The notes beneath the pieces are model-generated. The model was not told where the DNA came from and ran no database searches. It was given only the letters and a program-made list of their open reading frames with translations. This document shows, piece by piece, positions 1 to 9,606 of a stretch of 32,948 bases of DNA. This DNA is from Podochytrium sp. JEL0797 (lineage: Eukaryota; Chytridiomycota; Chytridiomycetes; Chytridiales; Chytriomycetaceae): contig JADGJG010000188.1 of assembly GCA_027596195.1 (NCBI GenBank), forward strand, positions 1 through 32,948, written 5' to 3'. The number at the start of each line of letters is the position of its first letter. Position 1 is the first letter of the stretch. Made by a program: the position numbers and the translations under genes.

Positions 1-1044
1 AGTATGCGTTTATTGTAGTGTTGTAGGTCACACGTAATGTTATCTCCATCTGTCTAATAAGCGTTAGGACTTTCGGTTTCCCGTTCATAATGACCTAATT
101 CAATAGCTTCTACAGAGCTTCTATGATTCTGAACTTCTCTTATTTTCCAACATCCTGAGTTTCATTTATGGTAGTGCTATAGATAAGTCAACTGTAAGCT
201 TCCAACACCCTAAATTTCATTGTGGAAACCATATGTGCTGCAGCAGCATAGCTGCTGTAGTCTCCAGTAGCAGATAGCGTTTGTATAGAGTAGTAGGTAA
301 AACACAGAAGTTCCCAATCATACTTTAGTGTGTCATGCTGGCAAAGCATGGAAGGTGTGTTGGAAAGCATAGTAAAGTCTTATAGCTAAAGGTGCAATCA
401 ACAACTATCCTACCACAAACGCATTCTAGTAGATGGAAACTGTAGTAATAGAATGCAACAATTACACTTGAAGAATCGTGGATTCTGTCAGCATGGATTG
501 CTGAAGATCTGGATGCAGAACAGCAGCAGTCATAAACTGCCAATTGAATATTGTGTTAAGGTTGGTCTGGATCGACCTCCTAAGCTTTCCTAAACGTATA
601 AGAGATACCCTTAGTCTCTGGAAGCGCTACGCGCTGACTATAACCTACTACAAACGCTTTATAGACAGATGGAGACACTAGAATCTTGCTCTGTGTCTTG
701 ATAAACCTCGTGATATGCCATTAAACCAAATAATCCTAAATTGTTGATAAAAGACTCACAATCTCCGACTGTTAAAGCTCATAAGGATATGGTATCTTGT
801 GCTATTGGACTTAACCGTAAGCCTACCACAAACGCATAATAGTAGATGGAAACATTAGGATTCTGTGTTAGACCAGCATTACATGCTTCCACAAACGTCA
901 ATGGTGGAAACACGAAGACCTTGTGCAAACTGCAATATAGGAATTAATTGTGTTTTGTATATAACCATCAACCTACAACAAACGCATGATAGACAGATGG
1001 AAGCTATTGTGTATTTCAAATTCTTACACACCGAAGGTGTGGAA
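1..1044. repeat. Repeat-filled intergenic region upstream of nad2
   Basis: No gene is seen. The stretch holds many copies of the dispersed element whose forward form contains ACAAACGCAT, then GACAGATGGAAAC, then TAGTGTGTT. Forward copies start near 408, 645, 818 and 967; reverse-form pieces lie near 1-30 and 45-65. A mini-hairpin AGCGC-TAC-GCGCT followed by GAC lies at 623-638. Short ORFs on either strand have no recognisable content and no TAG-Leu or codon-bias support. Confidence 0.75.
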
Positions 1045-1074
1045 GACTAAATAAAGAACTAAGAGGTAATAGGA
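1045..1074 (+). promoter_or_regulatory. Promoter-like motif before nad2
   Basis: Contains AAAGAACTAAGAGGTAATA, the core shared by all transcription-unit heads in this window. It starts about 125 nt before the nad2 ATG. A promoter role is inferred from its recurrence and position; an RNA-processing signal is the alternative. Confidence 0.7.
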
Positions 1075-1170
1075 TGTTAAAGGAAATGAACCAGTAAAAG
1101 GACAATGCTAAAGGATGGAAACCATTCAGGGTGTTTTTACTAGAAAAGTTCAAAAAGGTATATTATTCAC

Positions 1171-2619
1171 ATGATTTTGGGTTTGGGTTTGCTTACATCT
1201 GCTTATGGTAGTTTCTTGGCTCTACCAACAGGTGTTAGAAGTACTGATCGTGGTGGTTTGCTATTGGTCAGAACTATTAGTTTTATTTTGATTGGTTCTA
1301 TTCTGTTTGATATTTCTACTTTGCAATATCTACCAGATAACAGTATTTGTGTCTTTATGGATGGTACAATTAAATTGTCTTCTGAAAACACATATCTACT
1401 AATCTTTATTCAAATTGTAGCTCTTATTATCTTGCAATTTGGTATTGAAGGTGGTACTGGTGCTCTTATTTCCCGTATTAGCGGTGAAGTATATTTGGTT
1501 ATGTTGGTTAACCTAGTTGCTTTGACATATGTTCTAGTCGGTATTGACTGGCTAGTCACAGTTGTTGCATGGGAATTGTTTAACCTTTCTCTATACTTGC
1601 TAGTTAGTATGCAAAGACCAGCAGGTTCTAAAGAAATTAGTCTATCTGCTTCTGTAAAATACTTCCTACTAAGTGCTTATACTACAAGTTTCCTACTACT
1701 AGCTATTGCTTTGTTGTATGGTTTGACAGGTACTACAAGTTATGACGGTCTAATCATGATTGTTCAAACTGGTGAATTGTCTATGTGGCCTTTCTATTTG
1801 ATGATGCTAACTTTCCTATTCAAATTGGGTGCTGCTCCTCTACATAACTGGTCTCCTGATCTATATGATAGTCTTCCTACTTATATTACAATGTGGATGA
1901 TGATTGTTCCTAAAACAACAGTACTATTCTTGTTGTCTCAATTGAGTTTCGTTGTTTCTGATGCTATCGGTTATAACATGCTATTGGTCTTTGGTACTCT
2001 ATCTCTTTTGGTAGGTTCTATTGGTCTAAGTAGTCAATGGAGAATTAAACGTTTCTTGGCTTATAGTTCTATTAGTAACTTGGGTTTCATTCTATTGACA
2101 TCTAGTACTCTATCTAGCTATTACTTCTATATTGCAGTTTATGTTATTAGTACTTTGCTAATCTTTGCTATTGTTCTATCTATTGTTCCTTCTAGAGGTA
2201 CTCCTGTTGAATTTATTACAGATCTATCTGGTCTATATAAAGTTAACCCAGGTCTAGCTTATGCTCTAGCTATTTGTTTGTTCTCTCTAGCTGGTTGTCC
2301 TCCATTGATTGGTTTCTTTGCTAAACTATTGGTTATTGTCAACTTGCTAGATCAAGGTTATTACATGATCCTAGCTGCTCTTGTAGTAGCTTCTATCATT
2401 TCTGCTTGTAACTACCTTTCTATTATTCAAATTACACATTTGGGTAACTCTTCTGCTAAAGAAGGTTATTATGAAGCATTGCCAATTTCTTACCGTAATG
2501 CATTGTTCATTTCTGCAGGTGTTGGTATTATTCTAATTATGCTAATGTCTATGTCTAACCTACTAGGTGACTTGTTTAGTCTTAGTGGTCTGGCATTATT
2601 ACCAAACACAAGGTGTTGA
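1171..2619 (+). CDS. nad2: NADH dehydrogenase subunit 2
   Basis: Membrane subunit of respiratory complex I, one of the antiporter-like proton-pumping subunits in the inner mitochondrial membrane. The 482-residue product is hydrophobic throughout. It carries the family signature around AAPLHNWSPDLYDSLPT (about residues 215-231) and a conserved central region with KYFLLSAYTTSFLL. Length fits fungal Nad2. The ATG at 1171 is the first in frame after the promoter-like motif and is preceded by an AT-rich leader. Translation ends at TGA. Codon use is strongly biased to CTA/TTG for Leu, GGT for Gly and ACA/ACT for Thr, as in the other core genes. It appears monocistronic: the next promoter-like motif follows about 300 nt after the stop. 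No in-frame TAG occurs. Confidence 0.95.
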   Translation: MILGLGLLTSAYGSFLALPTGVRSTDRGGLLLVRTISFILIGSILFDISTLQYLPDNSICVFMDGTIKLSSENTYLLIFIQIVALIILQFGIEGGTGALISRISGEVYLVMLVNLVALTYVLVGIDWLVTVVAWELFNLSLYLLVSMQRPAGSKEISLSASVKYFLLSAYTTSFLLLAIALLYGLTGTTSYDGLIMIVQTGELSMWPFYLMMLTFLFKLGAAPLHNWSPDLYDSLPTYITMWMMIVPKTTVLFLLSQLSFVVSDAIGYNMLLVFGTLSLLVGSIGLSSQWRIKRFLAYSSISNLGFILLTSSTLSSYYFYIAVYVISTLLIFAIVLSIVPSRGTPVEFITDLSGLYKVNPGLAYALAICLFSLAGCPPLIGFFAKLLVIVNLLDQGYYMILAALVVASIISACNYLSIIQITHLGNSSAKEGYYEALPISYRNALFISAGVGIILIMLMSMSNLLGDLFSLSGLALLPNTRC

Positions 2620-2914
2620 TTTCAGTTTCAGCCCGTAGGGGTTATTTGGTAGAGATGGTTTAATATTGGCGCTATTGCGCTCTTTCTTTTTGCTTTAGAA
2701 CTACATTATCGTTTGATGTCCAATTTTCAGGACTATGTAGGCAACCTATTTTAAGGTTCAACGAATTCCTTGGAAGCCCTACGGGCTGACAGTTAACTAG
2801 AAACAGGTTTAGTACTATAGTCTTATTCTGCTTTCTACATCTATTTCTACAACAAACTCCTTAACGCAGGCCATCATCAAAGCCAACTATTGAATGCTGA
2901 TTTTCTATAAAGAG
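2620..2914. repeat. nad2 downstream spacer with hairpin elements
   Basis: No gene is seen. Just after the stop the sequence TTTCAG plus a small hairpin (AGCCCGTAGGGGTT) resembles the region after cob. A mini-hairpin AGCCC-TAC-GGGCT followed by GAC lies at 2775-2790; its flanks match those of the hairpin at 623 but the stem differs by compensated bases. Confidence 0.6.
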
Positions 2915-2954
2915 TGTACAAGTCTAATTAAAGAACAACGAGGTAGTAAGGGAG
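2915..2954 (+). promoter_or_regulatory. Promoter-like motif before non-coding unit A
   Basis: A long-form motif starting TGTACAAGTCTAATTAAAGA and continuing through GAGGTAGTAAGGGAG. The nearest gene downstream, nad4, has its own motif at 4742, so this copy heads sequence with no protein gene. Confidence 0.65.
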
Positions 2955-3250
2955 TTAAAGAACAAGAGGGATCCGGAGGATGTCTGTGTTTAAGCCAAGC
3001 GGCGTTTGAGCGTAACAAACTGCTTGCCTGTGTCCAGACCTATCGGTCCTAAAGCGTCGACTTTGAAACAAATCATAAGTCTTGGCGGTTTCACTTTGTT
3101 CATCTCATTTGTCTATGGGCTGCGCCCCACTTCGTTCCTAGCTAACGCAATACATCCTTCTACGTCGGATCAATTTGTTATTGGCAAGACTCCGTCTTCA
3201 GGCAAGCAATTTGTTTCTGTCTATCCAGTATGCGCTTGTTGTAGATGATA
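2955..3250 (+). other. Non-coding unit A (promoter-headed, two-copy sequence)
   Basis: Starts 28 nt after the GAGGTA core with GGGATCCGGAGGATG (2968-2982), a block repeated at the same distance behind the motif at 21003. Further shared blocks are GGCGTTTGAGCG, TGCTTGCCTGTGT, TTTCACT and a terminal segment with the hairpin AAGAC-TCC-GTCTT (3183-3209). An 80-codon ORF (3006-3248) spans it, but it has no recognisable domain and its codon use differs from the core genes, so it is probably not coding. Possible roles are a small RNA, a replication primer site or a decayed gene. Confidence 0.5.
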
Positions 3251-4741
3251 AATATAGGCACAAGAGTTCCCATCTGTCTATCATGCGTTTGTTATAGGTT
3301 ATAAGTTTGATCAAGCAGTATAGCTGCTCTCTACTAGTCTGCGTTTATAATAGCACCAGACATAGTCTTAGATTTAAGTTATTCACCATTAGCAGCATTT
3401 TGATCTGCGCCAATGAAAGCCGGATGGCTCTTTTAAAGCGTATAATGCTTCTCCTAGATTGGGACACCTTGACAGAGCGTAGCTCTTTTCACTAAGGTTT
3501 TGAACACCTATAGCTTCTATCTGTCTAACACGCGTTTATGGTATGATGTAGATATAAAACACATAACACAAATATATACTTTAAGTCACTCCAAGCTAAT
3601 CTGACCTATTGGTTCCCAACACAGAGGACATAATATTCTCAGTCTAGCCGTCTATGATTAACGCGTACCGGATTCTAGTGGAGTCGGTAGTTGGGTTTGT
3701 TTGACTGCTTTCGTTAGGGAGTCTTTAACGCACTACAGTTTCCCCGATATCAATATGCGTTTGTTGTAGTGTTTAAGTTTAACCCATCATAACGTATAAC
3801 TTCATGTTGGAATCTATAGTGAAGCATTTAAACTATTACCTATCATTAACGCATGCTAGAATGTGGGGAACAATAGTGTTTTTATTCTCACGTAGTGTTC
3901 AAACGCTTTATAGACTATGATGTATTCATCACGATCCTTGATTGTTAACGCCTTCTTCAAGATAGAGACAATGTTGTATTTACGTTAGAAGCTATAACCT
4001 ACGATAAACGAACCTTGGAATATAGGAGATCAGTCCTTCGGACTTCCTAACAACAGCCCCTTCGAAGGCTTCAACAGAAACCCAATGGTCTGGATACAAG
4101 TGTTTGGAGCCTTAAGGCTTATTGAAGACTAAAGTCTGAATGTTGTAAACTGGTGTTTGACTAAAGGGTCAACATAGATACAATTAATAGGGAAGTATTG
4201 CAATTTTAAGGTACATAATATGTGTCTCACACGTAGTGTTTCCTACAACAAACGCATTCTAGACAGATAGAAGCTGCAGTGTGTTAATCTTTCCCAACGC
4301 AAGCCACAATAAATACAGAAGCCGTTAGGCGCATAGGCTGACTACGTTGTGATCATGCGTTAACAATCTTCGACAGCATAGTTGGGGACACCCTAATAGT
4401 CTCTAACACTCTGCCACGCGTTTGTGGTAAGATAACAGGACCGAAGGTCCTTCACCTACAATTTTTTTTTTTATTCACTTGTTCGAAGATCGAATTGTTT
4501 ACATCTGTCTAGAATGCGTTTGTGGTAGTGTTATAAGTTAATGCATTATTGTCTCCTACATTCTAGCATCCGTTTGTAGTAGGATTCAAGTTATAAAATT
4601 AATCCATATTGCTATTAACAACAATCGGAGATTGTGTGAGAAAGGCTACCACTCATATAGCCAGTTTTTAACTGTGGCTTTCATTTAGCGTCACAATAGA
4701 GCTGTAGGTAAGCTATAAACGTGTAGAACTTCTGTCCAGAA
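3251..4741. repeat. Repeat-filled intergenic region nad2-nad4
   Basis: No gene is seen. Reverse-form dispersed elements (CCATCTGTCT…GCGTTTGT) lie near 3268, 3511, 3740, 4505 and 4545; a forward copy lies at 4244-4290. Mini-hairpins include AGTCC-TTC-GGACT (about 4032-4044) and GGACC-GAA-GGTCC (about 4438-4452). A run of ten T lies at about 4461. Scattered pieces resemble the ends of repeats elsewhere. Confidence 0.7.
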
Positions 4742-4773
4742 GACTGAATAAAGATCAAAGAGGTAATAGAGGA
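4742..4773 (+). promoter_or_regulatory. Promoter-like motif before nad4
   Basis: GACTGAATAAAGATCAAAG followed by AGGTAATAGAGGA. Short form, lacking the TGTACAAG box. It starts about 177 nt before the nad4 ATG. Confidence 0.65.
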
Positions 4774-4918
4774 ATAATCAAGTATAAACTCTCTGAGTCA
4801 GGTAATTTCGATTCAGTTTAAGAACAGAACCTATGGTTCTGGCATCTTAAATGGCCTTGGAACTTAGTTTCCTTAATAAGCAAACACTTTGTGTCTTACT
4901 CTTAACTTAATTTAATTT

Positions 4919-6373
4919 ATGCTTTCTATCTTGCTAGTTTTGCCTGTATTGTCTATGTTGACAATCTACTTTTAGAAAGATTCTAGAACTATTCTATTGG
5001 TAGCACTGATTTATAGTATCTTGAGTCTATTGCAAACATATCATGTTATGTTGCTATTTGATACAGATAACGCTTCTCTATTCCAATTCCAAGAAATCAG
5101 TGGTTTGATTGCAATTGATGGTATTTCTTTGTGGTTGGTATGGTTGGTAAACATGTTGATGCCAATTGTAATCTTGAGTGTTTACAAATCTGTAGCTGGT
5201 GTTAATGTTATTGGTGGTGAATCCAGTTTGGCTTTGAAACAAATTTTGATCCTATTGATCTTTATTGGTTTCTGGTCTATTGCAGTATTCCTAGTTCAAA
5301 ACATCCTATTGTTCTATATTAGTTTTGAAGGTGCTCTATTGCCAATGTATTTCCTAATCATTCATTATGGTAGTCGTAATAGAAAAATTCATGCATCTTA
5401 CATGTTCTTTATCTATACTTTGGCTGGTTCTTTGTGTCTATTCTTGGCTTTGCTAGGTCTATACATGGAAAATGGTACAGGTGATTATCAAATCCTATTG
5501 ATGAACCGTAACAGTATTACAGATGTCACATCTTATGAACACATTCTATGGATTGCATTCTTTATCTGTTTCAGTATTAAACTACCAATTGTTGGTTTCC
5601 ATGGTTGGTTGTTGGCAGCACACGTAGAAGCTCCTACTTCTGCTTCTGTCATTTTGGCTGCTATTTTGTTGAAAATGGGTTCTTATGGTCTACTACGTTA
5701 TAGTATTCCTCTATTCCCTTATGCAACAGAATACTTTAGACCATTTGTATTGGTCATTTGTGTTTTGAGTATCCTTTATTCTTCTATTGCTGCTCTATCT
5801 CAATCTGATATGAAAATTGTTATTGCTTATAGTTCTATTGGTCATATGGGTACAGCAACATTGGGTCTATTCTCTAATGATTATCTAGGTATTCAAAGTA
5901 GTATTTACTTCTTGATTAGTCATGGTCTTATTAGTGCTGCTTTGTTCCTATTGGTAGGTGTCATTTATGACCGTTATCATACTCGTAATATTCTATACTA
6001 TAGAGGTTTGGTTCAAGCTTATCCTATTTATGTCCTACTTCTATTGGTCTTCTCTATGGCTAACTCTGCTATTCCTATGAGTTCTGGTTTTGTTGGTGAA
6101 TTCCTATGTCTACTAGGTGCTTTCCACTATAACCCATTCGTTGCAGTAGCTGCTAGTCTAAGTATTGTCCTAGTTCCTTCTTTCATGCTAAAAATGTTGC
6201 ATTCCATCTCTTACGGTGAATTCACAAGATACATGCCTGTTGTCACAAGTGACATTACATACAAGGAAATTATGCTTTTCTTGCCTCTACTATTCTTTAC
6301 ATTCTTCCTAGGTATTTATCCACAATTCCTATTTAACGATATCTTGGAACCATCTCTTCTACTTTTGGCTTAA
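4919..6373 (+). CDS. nad4: NADH dehydrogenase subunit 4
   Basis: Antiporter-like membrane subunit of complex I. The frame is open from ATG 4919 to TAA 6371-6373 (484 residues) only if the TAG at 4973-4975 is read as Leu. The first 25 residues before that TAG (MLSILLVLPVLSMLTIYF…) are a normal Nad4 N-terminal membrane segment, so the start belongs upstream of the TAG. Signature segment LPIVGFHGWLLAAHVEAPTS is followed by ILAAILLKMGSYGLLRY, with further conserved AYSSIGHMG. The leader AACTTAATTTAATTT before the ATG resembles that of cox1. Codon bias matches nad2 and cob. The 3' end is followed at 6425 by a sequence shared with the end of cox1. Confidence 0.95.
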
Positions 6374-6424
6374 CAATTAAAGGTAACACATCCAGTTTTT
6401 GACTGACTCTTACTAAATGGCTTA

Positions 6425-6463
6425 TGATTCTCATTTGATTTTTGCTATGCGCCTCCGGCTTCT
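6425..6463 (+). promoter_or_regulatory. 3' element shared with cox1
   Basis: GATTCTCATTTGAT, then CTATGCGCC-TYC-GGCTTCT. The same arrangement follows the cox1 stop (27923-27963), and a partial copy lies at about 29263-29290. It may be a 3'-end processing or termination signal, or a repeat that spread downstream of genes. Confidence 0.4.
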
Positions 6464-7280
6464 GCACACATTCAGTGTGGCTATAAGCGTTGGGAAGATT
6501 AACACACTGCAGCTTCCATCACTCTGATGTGCGTTGAGCGCGGAGCGCTGAGTTAAACCGAGATCAAAGATCTCATTCCTACCATTAAGTCTTTCATAAA
6601 AATCCTTAACTTCAGCACCTTTGATACTCACCACTAGTTCAATCTGTTTATTATGCGTTCAATCCCTATATGCTAATTCAATTCGTAAACCTCCTACAGG
6701 GCTTCTACATAGCCATTTTGCAGAGCTACACTTTGGTCTCTATCTGTCTGCTATTCGTTTGTGGTAAGTGATAGTTTATGTCTTACACAAAACCCTATTG
6801 TTCCCATCTGTCTAATATGCGTTTGTAGTAGGATATGGTTAACAACACAACACATCAGAATTCCTACACTCTATCATGCGTTTTAAGAGACTCATTGCAG
6901 TCGAACTGAATCCTAATGTCTCCATCTGTCTAGTATGCGTTTGTGAAAGCTATAAAGCTGAGACCAAACCGTAGATCTTCTCTTGGAAGGAAGCCCAACA
7001 TGACTACGTTGTGATTAGTACATAGAGAGCCATATTTCGTCTGGTGCGCAAGAGAAGATTCTATAGTTCAGACCTTTGGTTTTGTTTATTAGACCAGATT
7101 GTAGATTTGGGAGGAAGTACTCATACGTTCAAACCGGTGTCTATTATGCGTTTGGGATGCTGATAGTACGCACAACAAGATACCAGAATTGAATATTCTT
7201 CGTACGAGCTGCGTTCTGGACAAAGGAGTACAAAGCTTAAGCTTTTGATGCTAGTATTAATGATTATACATGATTAAACC

Positions 7281-7380
7281 TATATCTACAACAAACGCAT
7301 TCTGGACAGATAGAAACTATAGTGCGTTCCTGAATCTTATAACGAGAGCTACAGTCAAAGCCAACTACAGCATACTGCCA
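7281..7380 (+). repeat. Long dispersed repeat, copy 1
   Basis: Full composite form: TCTACAACAAACGCAT, then GACAGATAGAAACTATAGTGCGTT, a spacer with TTATAACGAGAGC, and AAAGCCAACTACAGCAT. AACGCA and TGCGTT can pair as the base of a stem-loop. It is similar to 7465-7560. Confidence 0.65.
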
Positions 7381-7464
7381 CAAAGCTGCACTCTGGACAA
7401 ATAAACGCTTCTAGTGTTAAAAATCCTAGATTCTGGTATTAGTTATGTTATGTATTCTTAATCT

Positions 7465-7560
7465 ATATCTACAACAAACGCTTGCTGGTATCAGGGAAAC
7501 TACAGTGCGTTGAAAAATCTTATAACGAGAGCCAGAATCAAAGCCAATTACCGCATGCAG
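7465..7560 (+). repeat. Long dispersed repeat, copy 2
   Basis: Same order of blocks as the copy 185 nt upstream (TCTACAACAAACGC, GGGAAACTACAGTGCGTT, TTATAACGAGAGCC, AAAGCCAATTACCGCATGC). The inner loop differs, while the AACGC…GCGTT base pairing is kept. Confidence 0.65.
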
Positions 7561-7640
7561 GCTCAATGATTCTTAGCTCTGGAAGCCATCCATATCTTTC
7601 CTTTGATTCTAGCTAGGCCATCAACCATTTTCTGGGAGAC

Positions 7641-7680
7641 TGTACAAGTCTAACTAAAGAACTCTGAGGTAATAGATAAG
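7641..7680 (+). promoter_or_regulatory. Promoter-like motif before nad3
   Basis: TGTACAAGTCTAACTAAAGA followed by ACTCTGAGGTAATAGATAAG. It starts about 112 nt before the nad3 ATG. No further copy occurs until rns, so nad3, the endonuclease gene and cob probably share one transcript. Confidence 0.7.
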
Positions 7681-7752
7681 ATAGGCAAGAAAAAACATCC
7701 GAACGATGGTATTTTCAACAAGTTTGACCGGATTGGCGCTAATTGATTTTTT

Positions 7753-8178
7753 ATGGGTTTGATTCAAACAAGTGTTGTAGCTTTGCTTCTAATCGCAGTT
7801 CTTTATGTTGCAAGTTTCTGGATCAGTACTGCTAGTCTAAGTGGTGGTAATCTAGAAAAATTGTCTCCATATGAATGTGGCTTCTCTGTTATGGGCTCTT
7901 CTAGAATGAAATTTGAAGTACTGTTTTACGTAGTAGGTATCCTGTACTTGATTTTCGATCTGGAAATTATCTTCATTTTTCCACTAGCTGTAATTTTGCC
8001 TAGTGTGAATTCTTTTTTTATCATTGTGATCGCACACATCTTTCTAGTGATCATTACTATTGGTTTTATCTACGAGTACTTGGTTGGTGCTCTAGATTTG
8101 ACATTATTCTTATGTGTTAGCTTATTTAGCTTTGTAATACTGAACTTTTTAATGTCGAAGCCATTGGCTCTAGTCTAA
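7753..8178 (+). CDS. nad3: NADH dehydrogenase subunit 3 (hybrid gene with replaced 3' end)
   Basis: Small membrane subunit of complex I near the quinone-binding arm. The 141-residue product has the family signature LSPYECGF (about residues 36-43) and the conserved KFEVLFYVVGILYLIFDLE. The usual C-terminal GALDL is followed by about 25 extra residues (TLFLCVSLFSF…) before TAA at 8176, which makes it longer than the usual ~120. A second, broken copy of the 3' half lies at 9172-9389, behind the endonuclease gene. I infer that the present 3' half (from about 7900) arrived with the endonuclease gene and displaced the native one. The displaced copy ends with TAA straight after GALDLT, showing that the extension is an acquired feature. 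The present 3' half uses GTA/GTG where the displaced copy has GTT/GTC. Confidence 0.9.
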   Translation: MGLIQTSVVALLLIAVLYVASFWISTASLSGGNLEKLSPYECGFSVMGSSRMKFEVLFYVVGILYLIFDLEIIFIFPLAVILPSVNSFFIIVIAHIFLVIITIGFIYEYLVGALDLTLFLCVSLFSFVILNFLMSKPLALV

Positions 8179-9171
8179 CTATGGTCTCCCCTTTGATCAA
8201 TTCCAATATCAAGGGAAGAAAATATAGCTCTGGTCAATGGAAGAATCATCGTCCTTTTTATCCTGTAGGACCTGATCTGAATCCTCAATATTACCATAAT
8301 CCTGTTCAAGACCGCAAACTGTGGGCTAAAGAAAGATCTCCCGGTGTTTATATTTGGACTAATAAATCCAATAATAAACAATATGTTGGTTCTTCTATTA
8401 GCTAGGGTAATCGCATTAGTGAGTATTTTGTCGCTGCGCGTTTGAACTGTGTACCTCTATTGGCAGCAGCAGTCACAAAATATGGCTTGGTCTCTTTTAG
8501 TTTGACTGTTATCCCAACTGACACTGAACAAGAAGCGCGTGATTTGGAACAAGCTCTTTTGAATGATTACCGCTTTGCTTACAATACTCTTCGTATTGTT
8601 CATTCTGCAAGTAGCCATGATGGTGTTACTGGTGTAACATCTTCTACTGCTAAGGAATGTTTTGTTCATGATCTTCGCGATAGACAAACTGTACGCTTTG
8701 ACTCTATTAAAACTGCAGCTGTCCATTTCAAGTTCAATGTGTCTCAAGCTTATTTGTCTTTCAAAGAAGGACTTAGATAGGATAAAGGGAGATATTAGAT
8801 TAATTCTGATTCTACTCTTTCCCCTGACCTTATTTATGTTCCTGCGAAAGGATCTGGTGGACGTAATGCAATCCCTGTTTATGTTCACACTAGTGAAGGT
8901 CTTCTACCTGGTAGTCCTTTCTCTAGTATCAAAGAAGCAGCAGCGGCAACAGATTATTCTGCCAAAGGACTGAAAATTGGTAAAGTTTACAACGACAGAC
9001 GATTTTATTTGTCTGAAGATAAAAACTTGCCTTCTTACATTACTTTGAATCCTCTTGGTAAATCTAAGGACTGAGCTAACTAGTTGAAAGACTGTCTTAG
9101 CTAAATTCATTTGATTCAACTGAGAGCTAATCTTAAGCCTTTGTTGAGGTTCATACAGCTTCGAGCCAACA
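7900..9171 (+). mobile_element. Inserted element: nad3 3' end plus GIY-YIG gene
   Basis: Inferred insertion bounded by the duplicated nad3 segment. It carries a functional-looking nad3 3' end and the endonuclease gene, and is followed at 9172 by the displaced original 3' end. The layout resembles the known Allomyces atp6 case, in which an endonuclease gene arrives with a replacement C-terminus for its host gene. Boundaries are approximate. Confidence 0.6.
8181..9074 (+). CDS. GIY-YIG homing endonuclease, free-standing
   Basis: The frame runs from ATG 8181, two bases after the nad3 stop, to TGA 9072-9074 (297 residues) when TAG at 8403, 8778 and 8796 is read as Leu. GVYIW (residues 55-59) and YVGSS (68-72) form the GIY-YIG core. 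Arg78 in LGNRI and Glu123 in LEQALL fit the catalytic Arg and Glu. The C-terminal part, with VYVHTSEGLLPGSPFSSIKE followed by AAAA and a short helical segment, resembles NUMOD1-type DNA-binding modules. Such enzymes cut an allele lacking the element so that repair copies it in. It is not inside a recognisable intron; it sits between nad3 and the displaced nad3 3' end. Expression would rely on the nad3 transcript. The frame is intact, so the enzyme may be active. Confidence 0.85.
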
Positions 9172-9302
9172 GGTGATTCCAGAATTAAATTTGAAGTACT
9201 GTTCTATGTTGTCGGTATCTTGTACCTAATCTTCGATCTGGAAATTATTTTCATCTTCCCGCTAGCTGTTATTCTACCTAGTGTAGATTCTTTCTTTATT
9301 CC

Positions 9303-9318
9303 AGTCGGTTCCCGACTG
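9303..9318 (+). repeat. Mini-hairpin inserted in displaced nad3
   Basis: AGTCGG-TTC-CCGACT, six base pairs with a 3-nt loop. It stands where the active nad3 copy has about 16 nt of coding sequence around GTGATCGCACAC. Confidence 0.7.
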
Positions 9319-9347
9319 TCTTTATTGTAATCATTACAATCGGTTTC

Positions 9348-9360
9348 AGCCCTACGGGCT
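9348..9360 (+). repeat. Mini-hairpin inserted in displaced nad3 (second)
   Basis: AGCCC-TAC-GGGCT, the same stem as at 2775-2787 and about 11630. It replaces the codons for IYEY of the active copy. Confidence 0.7.
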
Positions 9361-9606
9361 TTCTAATTGGTGCTCTAGATTTGACATAATCAATACCAAC
9401 ACTTTTCATATTCAACAATCAAACACGCTATTGAAGAAACAAAAGCTTTGAATTGAACTGATGATGGCTTAATTTTTCTTATGCAACTTGGCAATTTAAG
9501 GTAGACCTTTAAGTCTTCCTTCTAAGCTTCGATGCAAAACAGGCAAGCTTTAGCTTGCTGACGTATGAAATGCCGGGGTGTATGCCTGGGCTCTAAGTAA
9601 TTCTAA

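Larger units (their letters stand above)
6464..7640. repeat. Repeat-filled intergenic region nad4-nad3
   Basis: No gene is seen. Reverse-form dispersed elements lie near 6505, 6740, 6805, 6875 and 6915. Two long forward composite copies lie at 7281-7380 and 7465-7560. A hairpin AGCGC-GGA-GCGCT sits directly after a GCGTTG at about 6535-6552, interrupting a dispersed element. Confidence 0.7.
9172..9389 (+). pseudogene. nad3: Displaced, broken 3' half of nad3
   Basis: From GGTGATTCCAGAATTAAATT the sequence encodes SRIKFEVLFYVVGILYLIF and continues DLEIIFIFPLAVILPSVDSFF, nearly identical to the active nad3. It then meets two mini-hairpins: AGTCGG-TTC-CCGACT at 9303-9317 and AGCCC-TAC-GGGCT at 9348-9360. 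Each replaces coding sequence and disturbs the frame. The end (GCTCTAGATTTGACATAA, TAA at 9387-9389) is the ordinary Nad3 terminus. It has no start and no upstream half, so it is a relic of the native gene. Confidence 0.85.

Noticed and set aside
3006..3248. 80-codon ORF in unit A
   Set aside because: No recognisable domain, codon use unlike the core genes, and no conservation of the frame in the sister unit.
8775..8815. Frameshift splitting the GIY-YIG gene near 8790
   Set aside because: When TAG at 8778 and 8796 is read as Leu, the frame continues unbroken to TGA at 9072.
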